In this document: positions 9,450 through 18,446 of the stretch, piece by piece
Layout of the letters: every line of letters starts with the position of its first letter
Numbering within the stretch: the stretch's first letter is position 1
Assembly (NCBI GenBank): GCA_017651225.1
Contig: JAGCDF010000017.1
Location: 1 to 64,000, forward strand
DNA: 64,000 nt
Origin: Bacteroidales bacterium
GTDB lineage: Bacteria; Bacteroidota; Bacteroidia; Bacteroidales; UBA932
Reading direction: 5' to 3'
Notes under the pieces: model-generated
What the model was told of the DNA's origin: nothing
The model's database searches: none
Seen by the model: only the letters and a program-made list of their open reading frames with translations
Position numbers and translations under genes: made by a program

Positions 9450-9842
9450 TCAAGACCTATTACGTTTAGAAGGATACCCTTTTAATGTGGCGTAATCCGG
9501 GCATCTGAGGGCGTTGTAAAAATTCACAAACTCCATAATCTGCTGCTTGTCTTTCATTTCATAGTACTCCATAGCTTCTAAGAATGACTCCGCTACCCAC
9601 TCCTCTTGACTTTCCTTAAATCTTTTCTCCTCTACCCAATACGACAATTCCTCAGGATCATATGCAGCCACGATGGACCTCCAGTCCTCTTCGACCAGGT
9701 CCTTGAACAACTCATATTCAAAGCTCTCAACTTGAGCCAGTGTCGGAAATGCTTCTAGCAAATCTTCGGCATCAGCATACTCATTAGCCAGAATATTGGC
9801 CAACTCTGCTTTCTCCCAGTTGGTAAGGTCATCAGCAATCAT
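9450..9842 (-). CDS. Hypothetical acidic helical protein
   Basis: A soluble protein of 130 residues, rich in Glu, Asp and aromatic residues and predicted mostly helical (for example VESFEYELFKDLVEEDW). There is no signal peptide or membrane segment. Its start overlaps the stop of the upstream 82-residue gene by 4 bp. I recognise no family; small acidic helical proteins of this kind often act as partners or inhibitors, but nothing in the sequence proves it. Confidence 0.7.
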   Translation of the reverse strand: MIADDLTNWEKAELANILANEYADAEDLLEAFPTLAQVESFEYELFKDLVEEDWRSIVAAYDPEELSYWVEEKRFKESQEEWVAESFLEAMEYYEMKDKQQIMEFVNFYNALRCPDYATLKGYPSKRNRS

Positions 9843-10087
9843 ATCTCATTGTTAATTTGGTCGAGGTACTTCTCTACGCGTTTCTTACCGATCAGCTCGA
9901 GGATTTCCCACTTATCAGTATGGCCTCGTTCGATCATCTCACAAAGGAACTCGTCTGTGTTTTTCCGGAGGACAATCTTCTTAGCATCAGCTTTCGGCAG
10001 GTACTTTCGTATGTAATCAACAATGAAATCTCTCCTGTACATAGGAGGGATTTCCATTATTTCTTTCAACGCATCTTGAACATCCAT
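9839..10087 (-). CDS. Hypothetical small helical protein
   Basis: An 82-residue soluble protein with mixed charge (YRRDFIVDYIRKYLPKADAKK in its first half), predicted helical. It is the first of four tightly packed downstream genes after a 149-bp gap from the large kinase gene, so it may have its own promoter in that gap, although I could not identify one. The 4-bp overlap with the next gene points to a co-produced pair. No family is recognised. Confidence 0.65.
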   Translation of the reverse strand: MDVQDALKEIMEIPPMYRRDFIVDYIRKYLPKADAKKIVLRKNTDEFLCEMIERGHTDKWEILELIGKKRVEKYLDQINNEI

Positions 10088-10236
10088 ATGTTAGGTGTTA
10101 ATTGTCATTAATTATGAAGAATACTCATTTAGAGCATCGTTTTGCCCTATTTGACAGGGAATAGAATATCCTATCGCCATCTCTCTTAACCATAGCGAGT
10201 TGGTGAAACAATAACGTGAGGAGAACTCCCCAGTGG

Positions 10237-12951
10237 CTATTTCGTTGTCATGGTGAAGTTAATAATGTTGCTTCCAGATCCAACTGTCTGACCAGTACTA
10301 CGATACCCGTCATATTCGACAGATATATAATCCCCCGTCTTAGCGGATATCTTGTACCTACCGTTTGAATCGGTTCTTACACTGCGCGTGTCACCTGGTC
10401 TAACTGAGACTTGTGCTCCGATAATAACTAACCCACCGGCCGTTTTTACGATTCCAGTTATTGTTCTATAGCCGCTTGAATAAGATGATGAGCTTTGTGA
10501 TGAATCACCATCCCCAACTGTAATGGCGTAGCGATATGGAGACGAGGCAATATAGGCCCAAACCCATGCGGTGCCTTCTTTAAGACCCGTAATAGAACTC
10601 CCGGAGATTTTATAAATTTCTTCAGCTTCTTTTCCAAAAGATTCCCATTTCTCCACTTTACCGATCGGAAGAGTCGGAGAAGTTATTGTTTCGCCAATTA
10701 ACAGATGAATCGTTTTTGAGGTGGAGTTGTATGACGCATTAGTAGTATTACTATTTGATGTCGAAGAAGAGGTTGAATTTGTGCCGGTAGTCTTATTTAA
10801 TATAGTAACCAAACAATGCCTTTCTTCGATTCCTTTCGCGTAAATATAGACATATCCCGGTTTCTTCGCAGTGACGACACCAGAACTGGACACAGTGGCA
10901 ACAGAAGGGTCAGCAGATTCCCATACGAGGGAGGACCCGTAGTTAGTCGCTTTTAGATTTAAGGTTTCTCCGACATATATTGTTGCAGAACTCTGAGATA
11001 TACTCATTGGAGCAGAGTTCTGCGTTCCACTTGTATTGCTCTTGGATGCGTTCGAGTTTGAATCCGCCCCCATACCTGCAGAGGTTGTCTTTTGCTGTGA
11101 CTCTAAGTTCTTGAGCGCATCTGAAGCCTCTCCAACACCATTGTCAATGGCTTTACGATACCATTTCTTGGCTTCTTCAATGTCCTTCTTTAATCCTATC
11201 CCATTCGCATAGAATAATCCTAAGTTGTATTGTGCGAGACCGTGCTCTTGAACTGCGGCTTTTTCCAACCACTCTACACTAGCCTTATAATCCTTTTTTG
11301 TACCGTATCCGAAGTACAGGTGCATTCCGGTTTGAAACTGTGCATCGGCAAGGCCATTCTCGGCTGCAGTCTTGAACCATTTGAAAGCTTGACTATAATC
11401 TTGCTTAACACCTTCCCCGCCAGTTTCATATAACACGCCAAGATTATGCTGAGCTTCAATTATGTTTTTTTCTGCAGCAAGACTTAACCATTTCTTCGCC
11501 TCAACCAAATTCTGTTTGACACCCTCCCCTCGTAGATAATACTCGCCAATAAGAGCCTGCCCATAATTGTTCCCTTGCTCTGCAGCTTGAAGAAACATAT
11601 TGCAGGCGGCTACTACGTCCTGCTTCACCCCCGCGCCATTCAAAAACAAGAGGCCAAGTCTGACTTGTGCTTCTGATAACCCCTGTTTCACGGCTTCAGC
11701 ATACCAACGTGCCGCTTCGGAATAATCCTGTTCAACACCATTTCCCGTTTCAAAACATGTTCCTAGTTCATACTGTGCGTTGACATCACCTCTTTCCGCA
11801 GCTCTACGGTACATTTTTTCTGCTTCGGTGTGATAGGGATTTCGAAGCAGGAAATACAAACCAGCGCACAATGAGACAACAAGCAAAACTACAAGGAAAC
11901 CTCGATGATTCTTCTGTTTAGATGGAGTCCTAGTATTCTTGCCCGGGGCATTCGCCCATGGATTTCCGATCGGTTTTTCCTTTTCTGGCAGAGATGCTTT
12001 GGGCGTTTCTTTCACAATCGTCGTTTCCTCTGTGATGACAGGACGAGCCGCTTTTATGCTATTCTCTTTTGGTTTGACATCATGAATAATTGAGGATGAG
12101 AGCATGGAGAGGAACTCCGAAATACTTTGCGGTCGATCCTTACGCTTTGGCGCCATCGCACTGATAATAGCCGTCTTTGTGGACTGTGATACACTGCCTT
12201 TTATCTCTGGAAGACCTTCTTCATATACTTCGGCGGCTTCAGGCGGAGTCTCGCCTGTAAGCAAGAAATAGAGCGTTGCCCCCAAGGAATAAATATCAGT
12301 GGCTGGAGAGAATTTCGAGATGTTGCCTTGCTGATACTGCTCCATTGGAGCATAGCCCTTGCTTATGCCAGTAGGCGTAGTGCTAGTTTGGCCACCTTCG
12401 GAATCATAGTGTTTCGAAATGCCAAAATCAATCAATACGGCCTCTCCAATGGAATTAAGAAGAATATTAGATGGTTTGACATCGAGGTGCAATATACTCT
12501 GTTTATGAATATACTCTAGAGCAGTCGCTACCTGTTTGATGTAGTCGATAGCCTTTTCCTCGGGCAGTGCTCCGTTTGTCTTTACTATCTCTGACAGGGC
12601 GCCGCCATCAAGAAACGACATTACATAGTATGCGGTTCCATTCTCCTCAAAGATGTCATAGATCCTAATGATATGCGGATTATCAAAACCTGCAATCATT
12701 TGAGCCTCGCGAACAAATTTGCCTTTGAAACGGTTGATAAGTTCTTTGCTACCCTTGGACGTACCTAGTGTCACATGACTAGTAGTCGTGTTACGATCAC
12801 AGTATTCTTTTATAAAGAACTCCTTGATCGCAACACGACGGTGCAAAGCAACTTGCTCAGCCTCATATGTGATACCGAACCCTCCTTGGCCGAGAGTGCG
12901 GATTATTTTGTACTTTCCGTTTTGAAGGAGAATCCCTGTGTTGAGGTGCAT
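10237..12951 (-). CDS. Transmembrane Ser/Thr kinase with Sel1, BIG2-like and carboxypeptidase-regulatory-like domains
   Basis: A 904-residue protein. Residues about 14-285 are a Hanks-type kinase: GQGGFG loop (21-26), ATP lysine K43, catalytic H155-L156-D157 with K159 and N162, and DFG at 175. HLD replaces HRD, so it is a non-RD kinase. A transmembrane helix spans about 349-368. Outside lie about seven Sel1-type repeats (375-617), a BIG2-like Ig domain (about 649-716), a second Ig-like stretch (740-800) and a C-terminal carboxypeptidase-regulatory-like beta domain (about 832-900). The kinase should therefore be cytoplasmic and the rest periplasmic. It is about 55% identical by eye in the kinase region to the next gene upstream, a tandem paralogue. 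Confidence 0.9.
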   Translation of the reverse strand: MHLNTGILLQNGKYKIIRTLGQGGFGITYEAEQVALHRRVAIKEFFIKEYCDRNTTTSHVTLGTSKGSKELINRFKGKFVREAQMIAGFDNPHIIRIYDIFEENGTAYYVMSFLDGGALSEIVKTNGALPEEKAIDYIKQVATALEYIHKQSILHLDVKPSNILLNSIGEAVLIDFGISKHYDSEGGQTSTTPTGISKGYAPMEQYQQGNISKFSPATDIYSLGATLYFLLTGETPPEAAEVYEEGLPEIKGSVSQSTKTAIISAMAPKRKDRPQSISEFLSMLSSSIIHDVKPKENSIKAARPVITEETTIVKETPKASLPEKEKPIGNPWANAPGKNTRTPSKQKNHRGFLVVLLVVSLCAGLYFLLRNPYHTEAEKMYRRAAERGDVNAQYELGTCFETGNGVEQDYSEAARWYAEAVKQGLSEAQVRLGLLFLNGAGVKQDVVAACNMFLQAAEQGNNYGQALIGEYYLRGEGVKQNLVEAKKWLSLAAEKNIIEAQHNLGVLYETGGEGVKQDYSQAFKWFKTAAENGLADAQFQTGMHLYFGYGTKKDYKASVEWLEKAAVQEHGLAQYNLGLFYANGIGLKKDIEEAKKWYRKAIDNGVGEASDALKNLESQQKTTSAGMGADSNSNASKSNTSGTQNSAPMSISQSSATIYVGETLNLKATNYGSSLVWESADPSVATVSSSGVVTAKKPGYVYIYAKGIEERHCLVTILNKTTGTNSTSSSTSNSNTTNASYNSTSKTIHLLIGETITSPTLPIGKVEKWESFGKEAEEIYKISGSSITGLKEGTAWVWAYIASSPYRYAITVGDGDSSQSSSSYSSGYRTITGIVKTAGGLVIIGAQVSVRPGDTRSVRTDSNGRYKISAKTGDYISVEYDGYRSTGQTVGSGSNIINFTMTTK

Positions 12952-12987
12952 ATGTGTTGAATTTGAGTAAAAGGAAGAATTCGGATA

Positions 12988-14721
12988 CTATTCCCAAACA
13001 GGTCTAATTGAAAACCCATTATATCGATTGAAGATGCTGGTATGCTGATATGATTTGCCAAAATTGAGGCACCAGGGCATATCGGGGAGATCGGCATTTA
13101 AGGATGAAGACCAATAGCTGCCAAACATTCCTTTCGCGCCATTATTGGTCCCGTCAATATCCCCACCTGCGGGGAGAAAAATAGTCATGCCATTGGCCCC
13201 TTTAACCATGTAACCATTCTTCCCGCCCAGTGAGGTCCATGTCCAAGTACATTTTGATACTAACTCGTCAAACTCAGCTTTTGTCGGAAGGCGCCAACGT
13301 CCACCCCAATTTGATCGAGCCGCGTCATCAGACATTTCAAGACGTTTTCTGTTATCACCGGAGCTATACTTCGTAAAGGAATTGCTGCCGTCTTGACTTT
13401 GATAACGCAGGGTGCTACGAGTATAATTGCTTTTTGTCGTCGTTTCTGCCCAGGCTATGTAACTACCATATTCACTTGAAGTAGATGCACCAAGATTACA
13501 AGTGGCCCATTTTACACTTAAACCGAGGTCAACCCATTCGTGGCCATTCTCTCGACCAGAGAGGGGCCTCTGTTGTTCAGTATTATTCGTTGCGGTAGAT
13601 GTAACTTCTTGCGGTTTAGTTTGGGTTGGTATCAAAGAGTTTGTTTGAGAAGTTTTTGAGGTATAACCATTATCCTCTTTGCTCCTTGATAATACAAGGA
13701 CAACAACAAGAACCAATAATCCTACAATGATTGCCCATAACCATCCTCTAGACTTGGTCGTTTCAATCTTATGAGGATCAGCAACTGGCATCGGTGTCGT
13801 TTTGGGAGGAATTGGATTAGGGGTTGACGAGCTTGGTTTTGAAGTTGTCGTATTGATCACAGTGTTCTCATCATTGAGCAGAGACAGAAACTCGGGAATC
13901 GACTGCGGTCTATCTTTCCGACGTGGATGCATCGAGCTCTCAATTACCGTCCAAATGCGATCAGATATGCCATTGGGCCTTGTCAACCCATCTTCGTTAA
14001 CAATGGACGCTTCTGGTGGAATCTGTCCGGTAATTAGATGATACAATGACGCCCCAAGAGCATAGATATCTGTGGAAGGCTTAAACTGTCTTACATCCCC
14101 GTCCCTACTTTGTTCCAGCGGTGCGTACCCCTTGCTGTTTCCTACAGGCGTACTACTTGTTTGTTGCCCGGATTCATCATAGTGTTTGGAGATTCCGAAG
14201 TCTATCAGGATAGCATCTCCCTTTTCATCCAAGAGTATATTTGATGGCTTGACATCCAGATGAACGGTGTTTCTTGCATGGATGTAAGACAGCGCATCGG
14301 CTACCTGGCGAATATATTTCTCTGCTTGGATTTCCGATAGTGGACCCTCTTTTTTTACCTTCTCCGCCAGCGATCCTCCAGGGAGTTTCTCCATCACATA
14401 ATACGCTGTACCATTCTCTTCGAACACATCAGTCACGCGTACGATGTTAGGATGCTCCATTCCAGCTATCATTTGCGCCTCCCGAAGGAATTTCCCTTTG
14501 AATCTCTCTACCAGTTCGCGTTGACTGCCAGTTCCGGCTATTACGCGACTATTCTCACTGTCCCGTTCGCAGCAGTCCTTCATAAAAAACTCTTTTACAG
14601 CAACATTACGATGTAAAGTAACTTGTTCAGCCTCGTATGTGATGCCGAATCCACCTTGGCCAAGAGAACGAATAATTACGTACTTTCCTTGTTGTAATTG
14701 TATTCCGGGAGTAAGCTGCAT
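12988..14721 (-). CDS. Transmembrane Ser/Thr kinase with C-terminal FISUMP-like domain
   Basis: A 577-residue protein. Residues about 14-270 form a Hanks-type kinase (GQGGFG at 21-26, K43, HLDVKPSN near 154-161, DFG near 174), again with HLD rather than HRD. A Pro/Thr/Ser-rich linker precedes a transmembrane helix at about 327-345. The outer part (about 393-577) matches the Fibrobacter major paralogous domain: GHEWVDLGLSVKWATCNLG at its start, GGRWRLPTKAEFDELV in the middle and a final GFSIRPVWE. Such domains are common on exported Bacteroidales proteins, but linkage to a kinase is unusual. It lies 36 bp upstream of the second kinase gene. Confidence 0.9.
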   Translation of the reverse strand: MQLTPGIQLQQGKYVIIRSLGQGGFGITYEAEQVTLHRNVAVKEFFMKDCCERDSENSRVIAGTGSQRELVERFKGKFLREAQMIAGMEHPNIVRVTDVFEENGTAYYVMEKLPGGSLAEKVKKEGPLSEIQAEKYIRQVADALSYIHARNTVHLDVKPSNILLDEKGDAILIDFGISKHYDESGQQTSSTPVGNSKGYAPLEQSRDGDVRQFKPSTDIYALGASLYHLITGQIPPEASIVNEDGLTRPNGISDRIWTVIESSMHPRRKDRPQSIPEFLSLLNDENTVINTTTSKPSSSTPNPIPPKTTPMPVADPHKIETTKSRGWLWAIIVGLLVLVVVLVLSRSKEDNGYTSKTSQTNSLIPTQTKPQEVTSTATNNTEQQRPLSGRENGHEWVDLGLSVKWATCNLGASTSSEYGSYIAWAETTTKSNYTRSTLRYQSQDGSNSFTKYSSGDNRKRLEMSDDAARSNWGGRWRLPTKAEFDELVSKCTWTWTSLGGKNGYMVKGANGMTIFLPAGGDIDGTNNGAKGMFGSYWSSSLNADLPDMPWCLNFGKSYQHTSIFNRYNGFSIRPVWE

Positions 14722-14779
14722 ATTTCAAGAATGGTTAAACGACTTGAGTTTCCAGCGGTTATTGATAGCAAAACGGTAT

Positions 14780-15664
14780 TTAAACTAAACTGGATACATC
14801 GGCATCATTGGAATAGTCCGGCATCCCATCGTAGAGGACATCTTCGGGACTTGGATCGTTCATGGCAAGCATTCCGTCAGGTGAAACTTGATAGACTTCA
14901 TTCTGATCAATCATGCCATCCCCATTCTCATCAACCATTGCAAGATCAGCAAGGCCATCATCATTAGTGTCCAATAAAGCCGCGTCGGCCTGCCCATCTC
15001 CATCATAATCGTAGATTTCACCATAATGCCCATCAATCTCAACCCGCGCAACATTAATGATCTCTCCGTCCTCGGTCTCAACTGTTTCCTGACCAAGAAC
15101 ATGAATCTCTCCATCTTCATAAGAGGCCTCGTGGTAGAGGTCATTCTGTGCATGATCTGCATTATAGTCAGTATTGTGAACGGCATCAGCGTATTCATGC
15201 TTTTCAGCATCAGACATACTGTTCCACTCACTGGCATAGTAGGTTCCATAAACGTTCCCGTGCCAGGTAAAGACGCCACCCGGACCCACTTCAGCACGCG
15301 CTGCGGCAAACGCTTCGGAGAAGGACATATCATCGGAGACGCCATGCGCCACATCAACGGAATCTCCGATGGGCGGAATGTTTGCATGGTGACTGGCCGT
15401 GTTAACCTGTTCCTGGAGATTCTCCAAGTTTTCCTTGAGTTCGGATACCTCTTCTTTCAAGGCCTCAATCTCTTCGAGGTTAGTCTGATTGTGAGCGGGG
15501 GTGGCGAAGATGGTTCCCGCAGAACCGAGAAGCAGGCCCGGGACACCTCCGATGAGGACAGACTGCCACGCAAGGCCCTGGTGAGCGTCTTCTTTTTTAG
15601 GAGTCTCGGGTGCCGAGTTCTTGTCCTTGTTGAGGATGATGGTGGATTCGTCGGTGACTTTCAT
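14780..15664 (-). CDS. Membrane-anchored coiled-coil protein with Asp-rich calcium-type loops
   Basis: A 294-residue protein. A short cytoplasmic N terminus is followed by one hydrophobic segment (about 33-52, SVLIGGVPGLLLGSAG), then a heptad-like Leu/Glu coiled coil (about 60-90). The C-terminal third has consecutive EF-hand or thrombospondin-3-like loops: DYDGDGQAD, DTNDDGLAD and DENGDGMID. No enzyme motif is seen. It lies between the PP2C gene and the two kinase genes, with gaps of 33 and 58 bp. A scaffold or sensor at the membrane is a reasonable guess and no more. Confidence 0.8.
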   Translation of the reverse strand: MKVTDESTIILNKDKNSAPETPKKEDAHQGLAWQSVLIGGVPGLLLGSAGTIFATPAHNQTNLEEIEALKEEVSELKENLENLQEQVNTASHHANIPPIGDSVDVAHGVSDDMSFSEAFAAARAEVGPGGVFTWHGNVYGTYYASEWNSMSDAEKHEYADAVHNTDYNADHAQNDLYHEASYEDGEIHVLGQETVETEDGEIINVARVEIDGHYGEIYDYDGDGQADAALLDTNDDGLADLAMVDENGDGMIDQNEVYQVSPDGMLAMNDPSPEDVLYDGMPDYSNDADVSSLV

Positions 15665-15697
15665 GGTATTTTTTTTTGTTTGTTATTGCAATGGTAG

Positions 15698-16753
15698 TTA
15701 GTCCTGATTCAATTCGGAAGAGTTATCCTCCTTATTACATGAATCCCCCCCATTTGATGATGAAGTGTCCGGAAGGAGCTCATTCAGCGGGGTGGTAATG
15801 GCACCTTCCGCTCTTGTTTCTTCCTGGAGGATCTTAGGCGTATCCGTGATTGTGGTGTCCTCCTCTTCGATAGGGAGAACCCGTTCTACGGGCTTCCGCA
15901 AACGCTTGGACAAGAGTAGGATAGAGCAAAGGATAGCGATAATAGCGACCGCGTAAAGGAGAATCCTCTTTGATACAAATAGATGGCGCTTGCTGCCTTG
16001 ATTCGTTGCTTCTATTGAGCCCTCTATTGCCGTTACATGGATGAGGTGGCAGGAATGGTTGTCCTTATTATCACGTGTGACGCCTTTCAGAATGCTAAGC
16101 TTCTGCTCGTCCGTCTTATCCATCGAGAGGACATTGACGATGTCTTCATCCTCGCTGATCTCCAGCATGCCGTCGGAACACATGTAAAAGTAGTCGCCTG
16201 CCCGGATGTCGGTCAGAATGGCCACATCGGCTTTGGTCCGATGTTCCTGATGAGGCTGCATCGCCCGTGTGATGACATTTTTTTGGTTACTGTGCTTGGC
16301 TTCTTCCGGTGTCAGTTCTCCGCAAGCAATTAGGTCGTTCACGAGTGAATGGTCACGTGTTACATAGACAACCCGCTTCTCGGAGGGGCGAATTTGATAA
16401 ACCCGACTATCGCCTATGTGGGCAACGATGCATTGGCCTTCATCGAATTTGACAAAAGTCAGAGTCGTTCCCATCTTCTTCTCCGCATTGTTATCCTTGG
16501 CGTCCAGAGCATCGTATGCGGCATCAAGTGCTGATTCGAAATCCGTGTCGGGATGCGCAAGGATATAGGAACTCATCGCTTGACATACTGTTTGGGATGC
16601 GACCTCACCGCAATCATGGCCACCCATGCCATCGCAAAGGATAAAGAGGTCATTGTTGGGAATCTTTTGTCCGAAAGAAGGATAGATGCTGTCTTCCTGA
16701 TTGGTCCTTTGTCCAAGTTCCCAAAGGGAGAGGTATGTGGCGGTTATCTTCAT
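15698..16753 (-). CDS. PP2C-family Ser/Thr phosphatase, membrane anchored
   Basis: A metal-dependent phosphatase of 351 residues, expected to remove phosphate from proteins modified by the cluster's kinases. Motifs visible are RTNQED (residues 16-21), ILCDGMGGH (38-46), GTTLTFV, AHIGDSRVY, TRDHSLV, and CSDGMLE followed by TRDNKDNHS. Metal-binding acids at D21, D41 and the later Asp residues are kept. A hydrophobic segment at about 265-285 and an acidic tail follow the catalytic domain, so the phosphatase domain is probably cytoplasmic and tail-anchored. It overlaps the FHA gene before it by 4 bp. Confidence 0.92.
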   Translation of the reverse strand: MKITATYLSLWELGQRTNQEDSIYPSFGQKIPNNDLFILCDGMGGHDCGEVASQTVCQAMSSYILAHPDTDFESALDAAYDALDAKDNNAEKKMGTTLTFVKFDEGQCIVAHIGDSRVYQIRPSEKRVVYVTRDHSLVNDLIACGELTPEEAKHSNQKNVITRAMQPHQEHRTKADVAILTDIRAGDYFYMCSDGMLEISEDEDIVNVLSMDKTDEQKLSILKGVTRDNKDNHSCHLIHVTAIEGSIEATNQGSKRHLFVSKRILLYAVAIIAILCSILLLSKRLRKPVERVLPIEEEDTTITDTPKILQEETRAEGAITTPLNELLPDTSSSNGGDSCNKEDNSSELNQD

Positions 16754-17361
16754 ATCTCTGTTTTGTCTGAGTCGTTCGATGCTTGATGGAAAGAAAGCTC
16801 GGATACTTTAAAGATAAGTGTCGTGTCCGCAGAATGAATCACATCCGAGTCATGCAGAATAACTTTATCTTCGGCATTCAAAGGCAAGCCATTGATGGTT
16901 GTTTTATTTTTGTTTGATGCATTATAAGCATAATGGCGAATGACGCCGTCTGGTCCTTTCACCGCTTCAATGTACAAATGCTTGCGACTAAAACCCAGAT
17001 CACTGGTCTCGATAGGAATGGTTGCAACCGATACTGTTTGATATGTTTTCCTACCAATAAGGTTCAAACCAGAAGTTAGTGTATATTTCTTCTGGTGACC
17101 TTCATGCAAAAGATATCCAAACGTGATCACCTTGGGCGATTGAGGAAGCTCAGTTTTGACATCAATCGAAGGATTGATACCGAGATTGGTGCTGTCCGAA
17201 TCATCATTCTTCGGCTGAACCGGTTTAAACTCGGTAAACTTGTACTTCTCTTGGCAAACTGGACACTTAACGCTTTTCCCGATATTGGCTGGACTATCAG
17301 CAACGGTGAGGATGGCGCCGCAATTTGGGCACTTGATTCGTATGGTAGGTGTATCACTCAT
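16750..17361 (-). CDS. Zinc-ribbon and FHA-domain protein
   Basis: A 203-residue soluble protein. An N-terminal zinc ribbon of the MJ0042 type has C11-x2-C14 and C33-x2-C36. After a polar linker, residues about 95-190 form an FHA domain: the GRKTY turn, FSRKHLYIE carrying the phospho-threonine-binding Ser-Arg-Lys-His, and NKTTINGLPL. FHA domains bind phosphothreonine, so this is a likely reader of the cluster's kinases. It overlaps the PP2C start by 4 bp and begins 1 bp after the caspase gene ends. Confidence 0.88.
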   Translation of the reverse strand: MSDTPTIRIKCPNCGAILTVADSPANIGKSVKCPVCQEKYKFTEFKPVQPKNDDSDSTNLGINPSIDVKTELPQSPKVITFGYLLHEGHQKKYTLTSGLNLIGRKTYQTVSVATIPIETSDLGFSRKHLYIEAVKGPDGVIRHYAYNASNKNKTTINGLPLNAEDKVILHDSDVIHSADTTLIFKVSELSFHQASNDSDKTEI

Positions 17362-17362
17362 A

Positions 17363-18076
17363 TTACCATTGCATTACAATCATATTATTGCTAAAATTCC
17401 CCCACATCACCGGGTGCTGCTCGTTGTTGGAGAGGCGGATGACGCCTTTGCTAACACTGTCAAAAAGCTCTTTTGCCGTGATTTTGCGGTCACGATTATT
17501 ATCAGCGGCTCCTTTGAGACATTTGACCAAACATGCAGTAAAGTATCCATTCTTCATTCCCGGACGCTCAATGGATGTTTCATTTTGGCGGGACGAGAGA
17601 AATAGCATCACATCGCTATCGGAAGATATTCGCTTCCTCCCATCGGACGGCTCCCGCATCTTTCCAGAGAAGCATGCGTCCGCAAAGATCATTTTGTGCT
17701 TGGACTTGCAGTTTGTGAAGATGGCCCGGATATCGTCGTAGAGTAGAAAATCGTCATGAGCACAGAACCCTCCAGGTATTCCATGACCGGAGAAAAACAA
17801 AACCACGATATCGTCTTGCTTGGCATTCTTAAACAACTCATTAGCTGTTTTGATGATATTTGAACGAGTTGCTTTTGCGTTCAGAATCAAACGAGTGGAT
17901 GCCTTGCCATTGGTTTTATATAGATCAACTATTGCCTTTGCATCAGCTGTGGGGAGCATAAGGTCATTGGCTGTTCCAGGATAATCCGCTATCCCCACGG
18001 AAACCAAGAACACATTGCTTGAAAATGCGTTCCAACAGAATAAGATGGATAAAACAATAGCAACCAGTTGTTTCAT
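17363..18076 (-). CDS. Exported caspase-like peptidase (C14 family)
   Basis: A 237-residue protease with an N-terminal hydrophobic signal (about residues 2-20). The catalytic pair is intact: H98 in FFSGHGIP and C135 in FADACFSGK, each after a hydrophobic beta strand. Caspase-like enzymes cleave after Arg/Lys or Asp; the specificity cannot be read here. The signal sequence places it in the periplasm or attached to the membrane, which is unusual for enzymes proposed to act in cytoplasmic cell death. Its start overlaps the end of the acidic small gene by 4 bp, so the two are probably made together. Confidence 0.9.
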   Translation of the reverse strand: MKQLVAIVLSILFCWNAFSSNVFLVSVGIADYPGTANDLMLPTADAKAIVDLYKTNGKASTRLILNAKATRSNIIKTANELFKNAKQDDIVVLFFSGHGIPGGFCAHDDFLLYDDIRAIFTNCKSKHKMIFADACFSGKMREPSDGRKRISSDSDVMLFLSSRQNETSIERPGMKNGYFTACLVKCLKGAADNNRDRKITAKELFDSVSKGVIRLSNNEQHPVMWGNFSNNMIVMQW

Positions 18077-18357
18077 ATTACATCACCTTGAACGATTTCT
18101 GCAGAATCGTCAATTGAATCATCCGCAAATACATCGTTGTTCATATCCGGCATATCTTGTCCTTCGACTTCATCAATCTGAGAGATGTCATCAATATCGA
18201 TGAGGAAGGAATCACCTTCATCAAACCCCACAGAAGAAACATCAATCTCATTTCCATCAGAAGGAGGGGTAACCCCTAAGATCTGAACGAAATCATCTTC
18301 GTTACCTAAGACTTCAATGAACTCCGTTTCGTTTTTACCATTAGGATTATGTTCCAT
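18073..18357 (-). CDS. Small, very acidic protein
   Basis: A 94-residue protein with about a third Asp and Glu (for example DEGDSFLIDIDDISQIDE), probably disordered, with no signal or membrane segment and no known family. It is coupled by a 4-bp overlap to the caspase gene, so a role as partner, substrate or inhibitor of the peptidase is possible, although the caspase carries an export signal and this protein does not. Alternatively its Ser/Thr residues may be targets of the kinases. It lies 89 bp after the FHA-membrane gene. Confidence 0.7.
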   Translation of the reverse strand: MEHNPNGKNETEFIEVLGNEDDFVQILGVTPPSDGNEIDVSSVGFDEGDSFLIDIDDISQIDEVEGQDMPDMNNDVFADDSIDDSAEIVQGDVI

Positions 18358-18446
18358 AAGCCTGTGTCAAAAATAAAGGTAAAATGATGTTAAACAAACG
18401 CTCTCTTGGCCAAATGTATGAAGGAGGTTGGTTATTTGATGAAATG

